Shown here in pieces: positions 9,420 to 18,079 of a stretch of DNA of 64,000 nucleotides. The notes below the pieces were generated by a model that saw only the letters and a list, made by a program, of their open reading frames with translations, was not told the origin of the DNA and made no database searches. The position numbers were made by a program, and so were the translations under genes. This DNA comes from an uncultured Oscillospiraceae bacterium. Its GTDB lineage: Bacteria; Bacillota; Clostridia; Oscillospirales; Acutalibacteraceae. Within the stretch, counting starts at the first letter, position 1. Each line of letters opens with the position of its first letter. The stretch spans positions 1-64,000 of the forward strand of contig CABUFC010000002.1 of the NCBI GenBank assembly GCA_902490735.1, written 5' to 3'.

Positions 9420-10846
9420 AAATAGTTTTTGCCGCAAGTGAAGCTGCACCGTACTGTAAAACCGGCGGGCTTGGAGATGTGGCCGAAGCTTTACCGAAAG
9501 AACTTGCAAGAGTGGGCACTAACAGCGTCACACTCTTTTTGCCGTTTTTTAAAAACGTAAAATACAATCCGGAAATTAAAACTAAATTTGTAAAAAGCTT
9601 TTTTGTAGATCTTTCCTGGCGGCGCCAGCATGTAGGGCTTTTTAAAGCCGAAAATACCGATAATAACTTATCGGTATATTTTATTGATAACGAGTATTAT
9701 TTCGGAAGAGACGGGATTTACGGCTATCCGGATGACGGCGAGCGGTTTGCATATTTCAGCAAAGCAATACTTGAATCTCTGCTTGAATTAAAAATAGTTC
9801 CGGATATTATTCACTGCAACGACTGGCAAACAGGACTCGTTCCGATTTTTTTGCATTCGTTCTATCAAAAAAAGCTCGGACGAGCTAAAGTGGTATTTAC
9901 AATACATAATATCGAATACCAAGGAAAATGCGACCCTTATTTTCTCGGTGATACACTGGGTTTAAGCGAAGCTTACGAAAACACAATGATGTTTAATGGC
10001 TGTGTTAACTTTTTAAAGGGAGCAATTCTTTCGTCAGACGCAATAACTACGGTTTCCAATACTTATGCACAAGAACTTTGCTATCCGTATTTTGCACACG
10101 GACTGTCCGATATTATCAGTGCTCATGCTTTTAAAACACATGGCATAGTAAACGGCATAAATCAAGAAATAAACGATCCTAATACCGATAAATATTTATT
10201 TGCAAACTATAATCTTGTGAATTTTGCAACAGGAAAAGCAAAAAATAAGCAAGAGCTTCAAAAGCGCTTAGGCCTTGATGTAAGACCGGACGTTCCGGTA
10301 ATAGGCATGGTTACAAGGCTTGTCTCGCATAAAGGACTTGATCTTATTTGCTCGGTTTTATACGAGCTGATGAATTGGGATATACAGCTTGTGGTGCTCG
10401 GCACGGGGGACAAACGTTACGAGGAATGCCTTAAATACTGCTCTGAAAGATATCACAATAAATTTTCGATGAATTTAAAATTTGACCCGGCGCTTGCCAG
10501 CATGATTTATGCTTCAAGCGATTTGTACTTAATGCCTTCTAAATCTGAGCCGTGCGGACTTTCACAGCTTATTGCAATGCGTTACGGCACGGTTCCTATT
10601 GTAAATGCCACGGGTGGGCTTAAGGATACTGTCGAACCATTTAATCCGGAAAGTAAAACCGGCACGGGCTTTAATTTTCAAAGCTATAATGCCGATGATA
10701 TGCTGGGGGCCATTCGTCGCGCGCTTTCTATTTACGGTGGAGATAAAAGTGCATTTAAAACCATTATTAAAAATGCCATGTCAAGGGATTCGTCTTGGGC
10801 GGTTCCGGCACAAGAGTATTTAAAATTATATAAATCATTAAAATAA
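9416..10846 (+). CDS. glgA: glycogen synthase (ADP-glucose-using, GT5)
   Basis: Elongates alpha-1,4-glucan from ADP-glucose. The GT5 signature KTGGLGDVAEALPKEL starts at about residue 15 and binds the nucleotide sugar. The C-terminal GT-B domain contains VTRLVSHKGLDL and the acceptor/phosphate region PSKSEPCGLSQLIAMRYG with NATGGLKDTV. It is 476 residues, typical of bacterial GlgA. It starts inside the end of glgD, so translation is probably coupled. Confidence 0.97.
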   Translation: MKIVFAASEAAPYCKTGGLGDVAEALPKELARVGTNSVTLFLPFFKNVKYNPEIKTKFVKSFFVDLSWRRQHVGLFKAENTDNNLSVYFIDNEYYFGRDGIYGYPDDGERFAYFSKAILESLLELKIVPDIIHCNDWQTGLVPIFLHSFYQKKLGRAKVVFTIHNIEYQGKCDPYFLGDTLGLSEAYENTMMFNGCVNFLKGAILSSDAITTVSNTYAQELCYPYFAHGLSDIISAHAFKTHGIVNGINQEINDPNTDKYLFANYNLVNFATGKAKNKQELQKRLGLDVRPDVPVIGMVTRLVSHKGLDLICSVLYELMNWDIQLVVLGTGDKRYEECLKYCSERYHNKFSMNLKFDPALASMIYASSDLYLMPSKSEPCGLSQLIAMRYGTVPIVNATGGLKDTVEPFNPESKTGTGFNFQSYNADDMLGAIRRALSIYGGDKSAFKTIIKNAMSRDSSWAVPAQEYLKLYKSLK

Positions 10847-10862
10847 AGCTTAGGAGAAAAAT

Positions 10863-13271
10863 ATGCGCAACACTAAAACAGAAGAGATTAAACAGTTGCT
10901 TAACGACACCTGCGAAAGACTGTACAGCGTTGGTCTTAAAGAGGTTACCGAAAAGCAGGTGTATAAAGCAGTATGCACTGTAATACGCGAAATGCTTGCG
11001 AAAAAGAGAAAAGAATATAAAGATTCGTATTTAAAGCAGGGCAAAAAACAGGTTTACTATATGTCTATGGAGTTCCTTGTGGGAACCAGTCTTAGAAATA
11101 ATTTGTACAATCTTGACCTTGAAGACGCTTTTCGTGAGTGCCTAAGCAAAGAGGGCTTCGATATAGACGCTATATACGACCTTGATCCGGACGCGGGACT
11201 TGGCAACGGCGGTCTTGGAAGACTGGCTTCTTGTTATATGGATTCGCTAACCGGACTTGATTATCCTGCTACAGGCTTTTCAATAAGATATGAGTTTGGT
11301 ATTTTTAAACAAAAAATTATTGACGGCTGGCAGGTGGAATTTCCCGATAACTGGCTTGAACGCGGTGAAGTTTGGCTGCAGCCGAGAGAAGACGAAAGCT
11401 ACGAAATAAAATTCGGCGGCACGGTTAACGAATGGTACGACAACGGTGTTTTTAAGGTTGCACAAACCGGTTATCAAACGGTTACTGCCGTTCCTTACGA
11501 TATGTATATATCCGGATATAAATCTAAAGCGGTAAATAAGCTTGTTTTGTGGTCTGCACAGCTTCCAAGCTTTGATATGCGCGCTTTCTCGCGCGGAGAA
11601 TATGTACGAAGCCTCGAGCAAAACACTATGGCAGAGGTTATTTCAAAAGTATTGTATCCGGCGGACAATCACATTGAAGGCAAACGACTTCGCTTAAAAC
11701 AGCAATATCTTTTGTGCTCCGCTTCACTGCAAAGTATATTAGCTAAGCACTTAAAAAAATACGGCACACTTGACAATTTAGCAGACATGGTTGCAATTCA
11801 CATTAACGATACCCATCCGGCACTTTGTGTTCCGGAACTTATGCGGCTTTTAATGGACGAGCACGGCTATAGCTGGGACGATGCATGGGATATCACTTGC
11901 AGAACGCTTTCTTATACCAACCATACCGTAATGAGCGAAGCATTAGAGCGCTGGAGTGAATGGCTTTTTTCTGAGCAATTGCCCAGAATTTACTCTATCG
12001 TTCTTGAAATTAATCGCAGGCTTGTCGATAATTTAAATAAGGTTTATCCCGGAGATTACAAAAAAATCGAATATATGGCGGTTATTTCAAAGGGTGAAGT
12101 GCACATGGCAAATCTATGCCTTGCGGCGTGCCATAAAATTAACGGTGTTTCTGCGCTTCATACTGAAATCCTTAAAAACAGCATTTTCCACGATTACTAT
12201 GTACTCGATAAAGATCGCTTTTTAAATGTTACCAACGGCATTGCATACAGAAGATGGCTTGGGCAAGCAAACCCCGAGCTTACGGGATATTTAAAAACAT
12301 TAATAGGCCCTTCTTTCTTAAAAAACTGCAAAAACTTAGAAAAACTTCTCGAATATAAGGACGATAAGCAGGTTTTATCGGATCTTGCAAAAATTAAACG
12401 GCAAAACAAGCTGAATCTTGCCGATTATATTGCGGCTAAAAACGGAATAAACGTTGATCCGGATTCGATTTTTGATGTTCAAATAAAAAGACTTCACGAA
12501 TATAAGCGCCAATTATTAAACGTGCTTCATATTTTATATTTGTACAATTATATTAAAGCAAACCCCAATGCGGACATTACTCCCCGTACCTTTATTTTCG
12601 CCGCAAAGGCTTCCGCCGGCTACGACCTTGCAAAACAAATTATAAGTTTAATATCTGCAGTGTCTGATATGGTTAATTCCGATCCTGTTGCACACAATAT
12701 AATTAAAGTGGTATTTCTTGAAGACTATAAGGTATCACTTGCAGAAAAAATAATTCCGGCAGCGGAAATTTCCGAGCAAATCTCAATTGCCGGTAAAGAA
12801 GCGTCGGGTACGGGCAATATGAAACTCATGATAAATGGCGCGGTAACGCTTGGTACTTTAGACGGCGCAAACGTAGAAATATTAAAGCAGGTCGGCAAAG
12901 AAAATATGTTTTTATTCGGCATGAATGTCGATGAAGTTGAAGCGCTTTGGAAAAGAGGATACGATCCGAACGAATTTTTAAATAAGGATCAAAATTTACG
13001 CGAAGTAGTATCAATGTTAACATCAGGCGTCTTGGGCCGCAATTTCGATCTTATTGCACGCTCACTTTTAACTAACGATTTCGGCGCAGCAGACCAGTAT
13101 ATGACGCTTGCCGATTTTGATGACTATAAACGTGCTCAAAGTGAGGTAGCAAAAACCTATTCAGATCGCGACAAATTTATGCAGATGTCCTTAATAAACA
13201 CTGCAAAAGCGGGACTTTTTTCTGCTGACCGAGCCGTAAAAGAATATGTAAAAAACATTTGGGAACTTTAA
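10863..13271 (+). CDS. glgP: glycogen / alpha-glucan phosphorylase
   Basis: GT35 phosphorylase releasing glucose-1-phosphate from chain ends. The pyridoxal-phosphate lysine is in EASGTGNMKLMINGAVTLGT (about residue 650). The N-terminal domain carries LGNGGLGRLASCYMDS and the active site WEVxxPDxW-like stretch. It is 802 residues, a normal length. AGGAG precedes the ATG. Having both synthesis and phosphorolysis genes in one operon suggests co-ordinated glycogen turnover. Confidence 0.97.
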   Translation: MRNTKTEEIKQLLNDTCERLYSVGLKEVTEKQVYKAVCTVIREMLAKKRKEYKDSYLKQGKKQVYYMSMEFLVGTSLRNNLYNLDLEDAFRECLSKEGFDIDAIYDLDPDAGLGNGGLGRLASCYMDSLTGLDYPATGFSIRYEFGIFKQKIIDGWQVEFPDNWLERGEVWLQPREDESYEIKFGGTVNEWYDNGVFKVAQTGYQTVTAVPYDMYISGYKSKAVNKLVLWSAQLPSFDMRAFSRGEYVRSLEQNTMAEVISKVLYPADNHIEGKRLRLKQQYLLCSASLQSILAKHLKKYGTLDNLADMVAIHINDTHPALCVPELMRLLMDEHGYSWDDAWDITCRTLSYTNHTVMSEALERWSEWLFSEQLPRIYSIVLEINRRLVDNLNKVYPGDYKKIEYMAVISKGEVHMANLCLAACHKINGVSALHTEILKNSIFHDYYVLDKDRFLNVTNGIAYRRWLGQANPELTGYLKTLIGPSFLKNCKNLEKLLEYKDDKQVLSDLAKIKRQNKLNLADYIAAKNGINVDPDSIFDVQIKRLHEYKRQLLNVLHILYLYNYIKANPNADITPRTFIFAAKASAGYDLAKQIISLISAVSDMVNSDPVAHNIIKVVFLEDYKVSLAEKIIPAAEISEQISIAGKEASGTGNMKLMINGAVTLGTLDGANVEILKQVGKENMFLFGMNVDEVEALWKRGYDPNEFLNKDQNLREVVSMLTSGVLGRNFDLIARSLLTNDFGAADQYMTLADFDDYKRAQSEVAKTYSDRDKFMQMSLINTAKAGLFSADRAVKEYVKNIWEL

Positions 13272-13272
13272 A

Positions 13273-15117
13273 ATGCGAATACTTTTTGACAGTAAAGAAA
13301 TTGAATACAAAGAGCCGTTCGGAACAGTTGAAAAAGGGAAAGCCATAAGGCTTTCCCTAAAAATTCCGGCAAAATGCAACACAAGAAAAGTATATGTTGT
13401 AATAACCTATGAAAACGGACAAGACTATAAAAGCGTGCCGCTAATTAAATGCAATGAAGCAGAGTTTTACGAGCAATACGAATGCACGTTTTCCATAGAT
13501 ACGGCCGGACTTTATTTTTATCATTTTTATATAATTACCAACATCGGCGAATTCCCGCTTTATAAAGAAAACTACGGCGATACTTCCATGAACAATGGTG
13601 CAAGTTTTCAGATTTCGGTAATAAATAAACCGTATAAATTAAATAAAAATTATGCCGGCGCGGTAATGTATCAAATTTTTCCCGACCGTTTTTATCAGTA
13701 CGGCGAGTGCGATACCTCCGCTAAACTGCAACCTTTTTATGTGCACGAAAACAAGGACGACATCCCGAATTACCTGCCCGATTCTTGCGGCAAAGTACAA
13801 AACAACGACTTTTTCAAAGGAAACCTTAAAGGCATTACAAAGAAAATTTCTTATTTAAAGGATCTTGGCATTTCGGTTATTTATTTAAATCCGGTTTTTA
13901 AAGCCTATTCAAATCATCGTTACGATACCGCCGATTATAAAAAAATCGACGAAATGCTAGGCACCGAAGAGGATTTTAAAGACCTTTGTTGCGTTGCGCA
14001 TAAAAACGGCATAAAGGTTATAATAGACGGTGTTTTTTCACATACCGGCTCGAACTCGCTGTATTTTGATAAAGAAAATCACTTTGGCGGCGGGGCGTAT
14101 AACAATCCGGATTCTAAATACAGAAGCTGGTACGATTTTAAAGAAGATGGCACCTATACCTCTTGGTGGGGCATTGATACGCTTCCTTGTATAAACGAGC
14201 TTGACGACGGGTATTTAAAATATATAATAGATGACGACGATAGCGTTGTTGCTCACTGGTTAAATGCGGGTGCAGACGGCATTAGGCTTGACGTTGCCGA
14301 TGAGCTCCCCGATGAATTTATTGCAAAATTAAAAAAGCGAATGCACGAAATTAATCCCGAATCTTTTTTAATAGGCGAAGTCTGGGAGGACGCATCTAAT
14401 AAAATAAGCTATAATAAAAGAAGACGCTATTTTGTCGATAACGAGCTTGACAGTGTTATGAACTATCCCTTTAAAGATGCAATTATTAGGTTTGTGACAG
14501 GCGAAGATAACGGAGCCGAGTTTAAAAATACAGTTATGACCGTAGCCGAGAACTATCCGAAAGAAGTTCTGCTGTCATTAATGAACATTTTATCAACTCA
14601 CGACACGGTTCGCATTTTAACTGCGCTTTATAAATCTCTTCCGGCATCAAAAGAGGAGCAAGCTTCCTTTAAAATACCAAATGAAGAAATAAACAATGTA
14701 TTAAACAAATTCTTCTGCGCGGTGTTTTTGCAGTTTATGCTGCCGGGAATGCCCTCGATTTATTATGGTGATGAAATAGGAACCGAGGGTGCGGCCGATC
14801 CTTTTTGCCGAAGTTTTTTTAAATGGGAAAAGGTCAATGATGAAAATGAAATTTTATCATTTTATAAAAAAATCATTAAATTAAAAAATACCAATCTTGC
14901 TTTGCGCTTTGGAGATATTAAGTTTTTGCATGCCGGTGAAAACACCGTTGTGTTCCAAAGGAAGATTAAGCATACCGCAGTTCAGGTAATATGCAATATA
15001 GGAAACGAAGATTATACAACAGCCTTGCCTTTTGCCCCGCTGCTTTCAAGAAATATTGAGGTTGACGGCAAATTAATAAAAATTAAAAAATACGGATTTT
15101 TGGTTGTAAAAGAATAA
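13273..15117 (+). CDS. GH13 alpha-glucan hydrolase, neopullulanase/cyclomaltodextrinase-like
   Basis: Intracellular GH13 enzyme: no signal peptide. Residues 1-~115 look like an Ig-like N-terminal domain. The barrel starts at AVMYQIFPDRFYQYG (about residue 130). GH13 regions are readable: DGVFSHTG, nucleophile Asp in DGIRLDVADEL, acid/base Glu in FLIGEVWEDAS and Asp in ILSTHDTVR. At 614 residues with MYQIFPDRF it fits the neopullulanase, cyclomaltodextrinase and maltogenic amylase group. The ATG lies one base after the glgP stop, so expression is coupled. The operon has no glgX, so this enzyme may handle branch points or limit dextrins; that role is inference. Confidence 0.88.
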   Translation: MRILFDSKEIEYKEPFGTVEKGKAIRLSLKIPAKCNTRKVYVVITYENGQDYKSVPLIKCNEAEFYEQYECTFSIDTAGLYFYHFYIITNIGEFPLYKENYGDTSMNNGASFQISVINKPYKLNKNYAGAVMYQIFPDRFYQYGECDTSAKLQPFYVHENKDDIPNYLPDSCGKVQNNDFFKGNLKGITKKISYLKDLGISVIYLNPVFKAYSNHRYDTADYKKIDEMLGTEEDFKDLCCVAHKNGIKVIIDGVFSHTGSNSLYFDKENHFGGGAYNNPDSKYRSWYDFKEDGTYTSWWGIDTLPCINELDDGYLKYIIDDDDSVVAHWLNAGADGIRLDVADELPDEFIAKLKKRMHEINPESFLIGEVWEDASNKISYNKRRRYFVDNELDSVMNYPFKDAIIRFVTGEDNGAEFKNTVMTVAENYPKEVLLSLMNILSTHDTVRILTALYKSLPASKEEQASFKIPNEEINNVLNKFFCAVFLQFMLPGMPSIYYGDEIGTEGAADPFCRSFFKWEKVNDENEILSFYKKIIKLKNTNLALRFGDIKFLHAGENTVVFQRKIKHTAVQVICNIGNEDYTTALPFAPLLSRNIEVDGKLIKIKKYGFLVVKE

Positions 15118-15187
15118 AAGGAAGCGCAAGGGCGCATTCACAAAAGGAGAATAAGCCGCAAAGCGGGTCTTTTGCACCATACTTTGT

Positions 15188-15227
15188 TAAAATAAGCGGG
15201 AATCCGACAGGATGCCCGCTTATTTTA
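15188..15227. other. left hairpin of the inverted element
   Basis: 13-bp perfect stem TAAAATAAGCGGG / CCCGCTTATTTTA with the 14-base loop AATCCGACAGGATG (15201-15214). An outer imperfect stem (15170-15181 with 15235-15246, CCATA/TATGG and TTTTG/CAAAA) encloses it. Confidence 0.85.
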
Positions 15228-15303
15228 TGCCTTGTATGGCACAAAAATCTTTGCTTTTGCGGTGCACGCAGTTTTGAGCGAGATGTTTTTTGTTTAGGGC
15301 ATT

Positions 15304-15345
15304 TAAAAACTGCAGGGCATCCTGTCGGATTCCCTGCAGTTTTTA
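15304..15345. other. right hairpin of the inverted element
   Basis: 14-bp perfect stem TAAAAACTGCAGGG / CCCTGCAGTTTTTA with the 14-base loop CATCCTGTCGGATT (15318-15331), the exact complement of the left loop. An outer 10-bp stem GTTTTGAGCG (15271-15280) / CGCTCAAAAC (15368-15377) encloses it. Confidence 0.85.
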
Positions 15346-15416
15346 TGTGGCTTAAGCGGAAAACAACCGCTCAAAACCTAATCATCCTTATGTGAATGCG
15401 CCCAAAGCGCTTCCTT

Positions 15417-16379
15417 TTATAATATTTTGGGTTTTCCTAACGGTTTGCGGCCGTGATTGTAAAGCTTTCTGTCAAGATAACCTATTCTGTTTGTAAATTC
15501 GTGAGCGGCTATGTCGGTTAATTCTTCGGTTACCTCATATAATAATGCGTCTAAATTGTCGGCAAAGTTTAAAACTATAGCTTCAAAAAACTCGGGTCTT
15601 ACAGAAGAACCATATTCCGGTTCGCCGTGATGCGATAGCAGCATGTGCATTAAAAGGGTTACACACTCGCTGTCAATATTAAGCTTTGACGCGGTGTTTT
15701 CTATAAGCGACGCTCCTTTTGCAAGGTGCCCTAAAAGATTGCCTTTTATTGTGTATCCCGTAGAAATTCCGGAGTTTTGGGCTTCAAGTTCTTCGGTTTT
15801 GCATACGTCATGAAGTATTGCGCCTGCAAGCAAAAGGTCCTTGTCTAAGTAAGTATATATCTCGCAGAGCTTTTCGCAAATGCGCACAACCGACAGCGTG
15901 TGATATAACAGCCCCCCGCGCATTACGTGGTGAAGTTTAAAAGCCGCCGGCCAAATCAGTAGTTTTTCTTTGTATTCGTTAAGAATACTTTGAGTTATTC
16001 TTTTAAGGTCTTCGTCTTTAAAACCTTCCGATATTTTAACTAATTCATTAAACATATCTTCGGATGAAATATCTGCCGTTTTAACAAGTTTAGACATATC
16101 AATTTCGTCCCGCTCGTTTACAGGGCGAATAAGATCTATTTTTAGCTGGTCTTTGCCATTATAAGGCGATACGGTTCCGCGAATCTTTACTATATCACCT
16201 GCGGAAAATTCACCATGAGAAAGCTTGTTATAATCCCAAAGTTTCGCATTGATACTGCCGGTGCTGTCTGATAAATTTATATCAAGATATTCGCCACCGC
16301 TTTTAGCAGAGCGCACAGAAATATCCTTTATAACCGCAAACGCTTCAAGGCTTTTGCCGACAATATTAAACTTAATCAT
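15417..16379 (-). CDS. yhaM: YhaM-type 3'-5' exoribonuclease (OB fold + HD domain)
   Basis: Residues ~10-90 form an OB-fold nucleic-acid binding domain (SGGEYLDINLSDSTGSINAK). An HD phosphohydrolase domain follows at about 150-290: MRGGLLYHTLSVV, LAGAILHDVCKTEEL with the HD pair, and LLSHHGEPEYGS. This order and the 320-residue length match B. subtilis YhaM, a Mn/Co-dependent 3'-5' exonuclease on RNA and single-stranded DNA. CGGAGT precedes the ATG. The stop codon lies within the terminal repeat of the adjacent inverted element. Confidence 0.88.
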   Translation of the reverse strand: MIKFNIVGKSLEAFAVIKDISVRSAKSGGEYLDINLSDSTGSINAKLWDYNKLSHGEFSAGDIVKIRGTVSPYNGKDQLKIDLIRPVNERDEIDMSKLVKTADISSEDMFNELVKISEGFKDEDLKRITQSILNEYKEKLLIWPAAFKLHHVMRGGLLYHTLSVVRICEKLCEIYTYLDKDLLLAGAILHDVCKTEELEAQNSGISTGYTIKGNLLGHLAKGASLIENTASKLNIDSECVTLLMHMLLSHHGEPEYGSSVRPEFFEAIVLNFADNLDALLYEVTEELTDIAAHEFTNRIGYLDRKLYNHGRKPLGKPKIL

Positions 16380-16450
16380 AATATACTCCGTAGAATTTTT
16401 ATTTTATTATAAACCATACCGTTTATTTTTTCAATCTTTCTTTAAAAATA

Positions 16451-16479
16451 TTGAAAACTAAGGGCATAAAGTGTATAAT
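16451..16479 (+). promoter_or_regulatory. sigma-A promoter of the ROK-SIS-radC operon
   Basis: TTGAAA (16451-16456), 17 bases, TATAAT (16474-16479), 26 bases before the ATG; AGAGGTG supplies the ribosome site. Confidence 0.75.
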
Positions 16480-16505
16480 ATAAAAAAAAGAGCCAGAGGT
16501 GTTAT

Positions 16506-17486
16506 ATGAATATTTTGGGCTTGGACATAGGCGGAACAAAGTGCGCCGTAATAATCGGCAAAAGTGAAAACGGCGAGCTTACGGTTTTTGAAAAAGAGGT
16601 TTTTAAAACCGATACTTCGATTTCGGCCGATAAAATGATTTCCGGGTTTTATCCTATAATGGAAAAATATATAAAAGAATATTCTCCTGAATGCATAGGC
16701 ATTTCTTGCGGCGGCCCGTTAGACAGCGGCAGCGGTACCATTCTTTGCCCGCCGAACCTTCCGAATTTTAAGGATTTTAAAATTGTAGAAATTTTGGAGA
16801 AAAAATTTAATATTCCGGCATATTTGCAAAACGATGCAAATGCCTGCGCGCTTGCGGAATGGATTTTCGGCGCAGGAAAGGGCAGTCGTAACATGATTTT
16901 TATGACCTTTGGCACAGGCCTTGGCGCCGGTCTTATTTTAGACGGCAAGTTATACGAGGGCACTAACGGCAACGCCGGCGAAATAGGTCATATAAGGCTT
17001 TCCGAGAACGGTCCTGTAGGTTTTGGTAAACGAGGCTCTTTTGAAGGCTTTTGCTCGGGCGGCGGTATTGCACAGCTCGGTTATACTTTAGGCCTTGAAG
17101 CACATCAGCGCGGCGAAACACCTCTTTATTTTAATCCCGATACTGCGCCCGACGATATTACTGCAAAATCGGTAGCTATTGCCGCCGAACAACACGGCGA
17201 TAAAACCGCAATTGAGGTTTACCGTCTTTGCGGCGAATATCTCGGCAAGGGGTTATCCATACTAATTGATTTATTCAATCCCGAAAAAATAGTAATAGGC
17301 AGTATTTTTACTAGAAGCCGCAACGGCCTTTGGGAATCCTGCAAAGAGGTTATAGATAAAGAAGCTTTAAAGATATCTGCGGATGTTTGCGAAGTTTTAC
17401 CCGCCATGCTTCACGAGCAAATAGGTGACTTTGCATCTCTTACAGTTGGTCTTTACGGGCAAAAGAAAGGTGAAATAAATGAATAA
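16506..17486 (+). CDS. ROK-family sugar kinase
   Basis: Cytosolic ATP-dependent sugar kinase of the ROK superfamily. The phosphate motif GLDIGGTKCAV is at the start, the catalytic Asp in YLQNDANACALAEW and a second glycine motif in MTFGTGLGAGLILDGKLYEG. The 326-residue length is typical. The usual ROK zinc site (CxCGxxGCxE) is missing: the place reads FGKRGSFEGFCSGGG, so the three-cysteine cluster is lost while the fold motif remains. The specific sugar cannot be told. It overlaps the next gene, a GmhA-like isomerase, by eight bases, so the two probably act on the same phosphosugar route. Confidence 0.85.
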   Translation: MNILGLDIGGTKCAVIIGKSENGELTVFEKEVFKTDTSISADKMISGFYPIMEKYIKEYSPECIGISCGGPLDSGSGTILCPPNLPNFKDFKIVEILEKKFNIPAYLQNDANACALAEWIFGAGKGSRNMIFMTFGTGLGAGLILDGKLYEGTNGNAGEIGHIRLSENGPVGFGKRGSFEGFCSGGGIAQLGYTLGLEAHQRGETPLYFNPDTAPDDITAKSVAIAAEQHGDKTAIEVYRLCGEYLGKGLSILIDLFNPEKIVIGSIFTRSRNGLWESCKEVIDKEALKISADVCEVLPAMLHEQIGDFASLTVGLYGQKKGEINE

Positions 17487-18075
17487 ATTTGTCAAGGAAA
17501 TGGTTAGACGATATCCAAAACTTGCTGTTTGCGAAAAAGAAGTGGAAAGTGCAATCGATTTAATTACCGAGTGCTATAAAAACGGCGGCAAAGTAATGCT
17601 TTGCGGAAATGGCGGCTCTTGTTCTGACTGCGCGCATATAGTAGGAGAGCTTATGAAAGGCTTTTTAAAAAAGCGCCCTACAGGGTCGGATCATCCGGTT
17701 ATTTCAAAACTGCAACAGGGCCTTCCGGCAATTTCACTTTGTGAAGCAAGCTCTTTATTAACCGCTTTTTGCAACGACGTAGATCCAAATCTTATTTTTG
17801 CACAGCAGGTTTTAGGCATAGGTAAAAAAGGCGACGTGCTTATAGGAATTTCCACTTCGGGTAATGCCGCTAATGTTGACGCCGCAGTTGAAACCGCAAA
17901 AGAACTTGGGATTTCGGTTGTTGGTCTTACCGGCAAAGACGGGGGACTTCTTGCTAAAAAAAGCAATATTGCAATTATAGCTCCCGAAAACGAAACCTTT
18001 AAAATTCAGGAATGTCATCTTCCTATTTATCACGCAATATGTGCGGCAGTTGAGGAAAACTTTTTTAAGGAATAA
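17479..18075 (+). CDS. SIS-domain phosphosugar isomerase, GmhA-like
   Basis: A single SIS domain (about residues 30-190). The GmhA pattern is visible: CGNGGSCSDCAHIVGELMKGF near residue 43, the phosphate-binding ISTSGNAANVDAA, and IQECHLPIYHAICAAVE near the C-terminus with the conserved Glu and His. GmhA converts sedoheptulose-7-phosphate to D-glycero-D-manno-heptose-7-phosphate. At 198 residues it fits. The rest of a heptose pathway (HldE, GmhB) is not in the window, so the exact substrate is uncertain. It is translationally coupled to the ROK kinase. Confidence 0.82.
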   Translation: MNKFVKEMVRRYPKLAVCEKEVESAIDLITECYKNGGKVMLCGNGGSCSDCAHIVGELMKGFLKKRPTGSDHPVISKLQQGLPAISLCEASSLLTAFCNDVDPNLIFAQQVLGIGKKGDVLIGISTSGNAANVDAAVETAKELGISVVGLTGKDGGLLAKKSNIAIIAPENETFKIQECHLPIYHAICAAVEENFFKE

Positions 18076-18079
18076 TTAA

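Larger units (their letters stand above)
15114..15420. repeat. two-armed inverted element with complementary hairpin loops
   Basis: A 307-base element fills the gap between the convergent GH13 and yhaM-like genes and includes both stop codons. Its ends are a 27-bp inverted repeat (15114-15142 with 15391-15420: 14 bp, a 2/3-base mismatch, then 13 bp). Inside, each arm carries a hairpin with the same 20-base apex, GGGAATCCGACAGGATGCCC, in opposite orientation, so the 14-base loops are exact complements. The paired stems below differ in sequence between arms. Similarity continues inside the terminal repeats (CACAAAAGGAGAATAAG versus CACATAAGGATGATTAG). This suggests two diverged copies of one unit head to head: a MITE/REPIN-like repeat, a structured RNA, or both. 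No ORF is seen. Confidence 0.75.

Noticed and set aside
15114..15420. Treating the element as a simple bidirectional terminator or as an attC-like integron site
   Set aside because: The terminal stem arms lie about 250 bases apart with no proper T-run, and integron core sites are absent; two complementary loops need another explanation.
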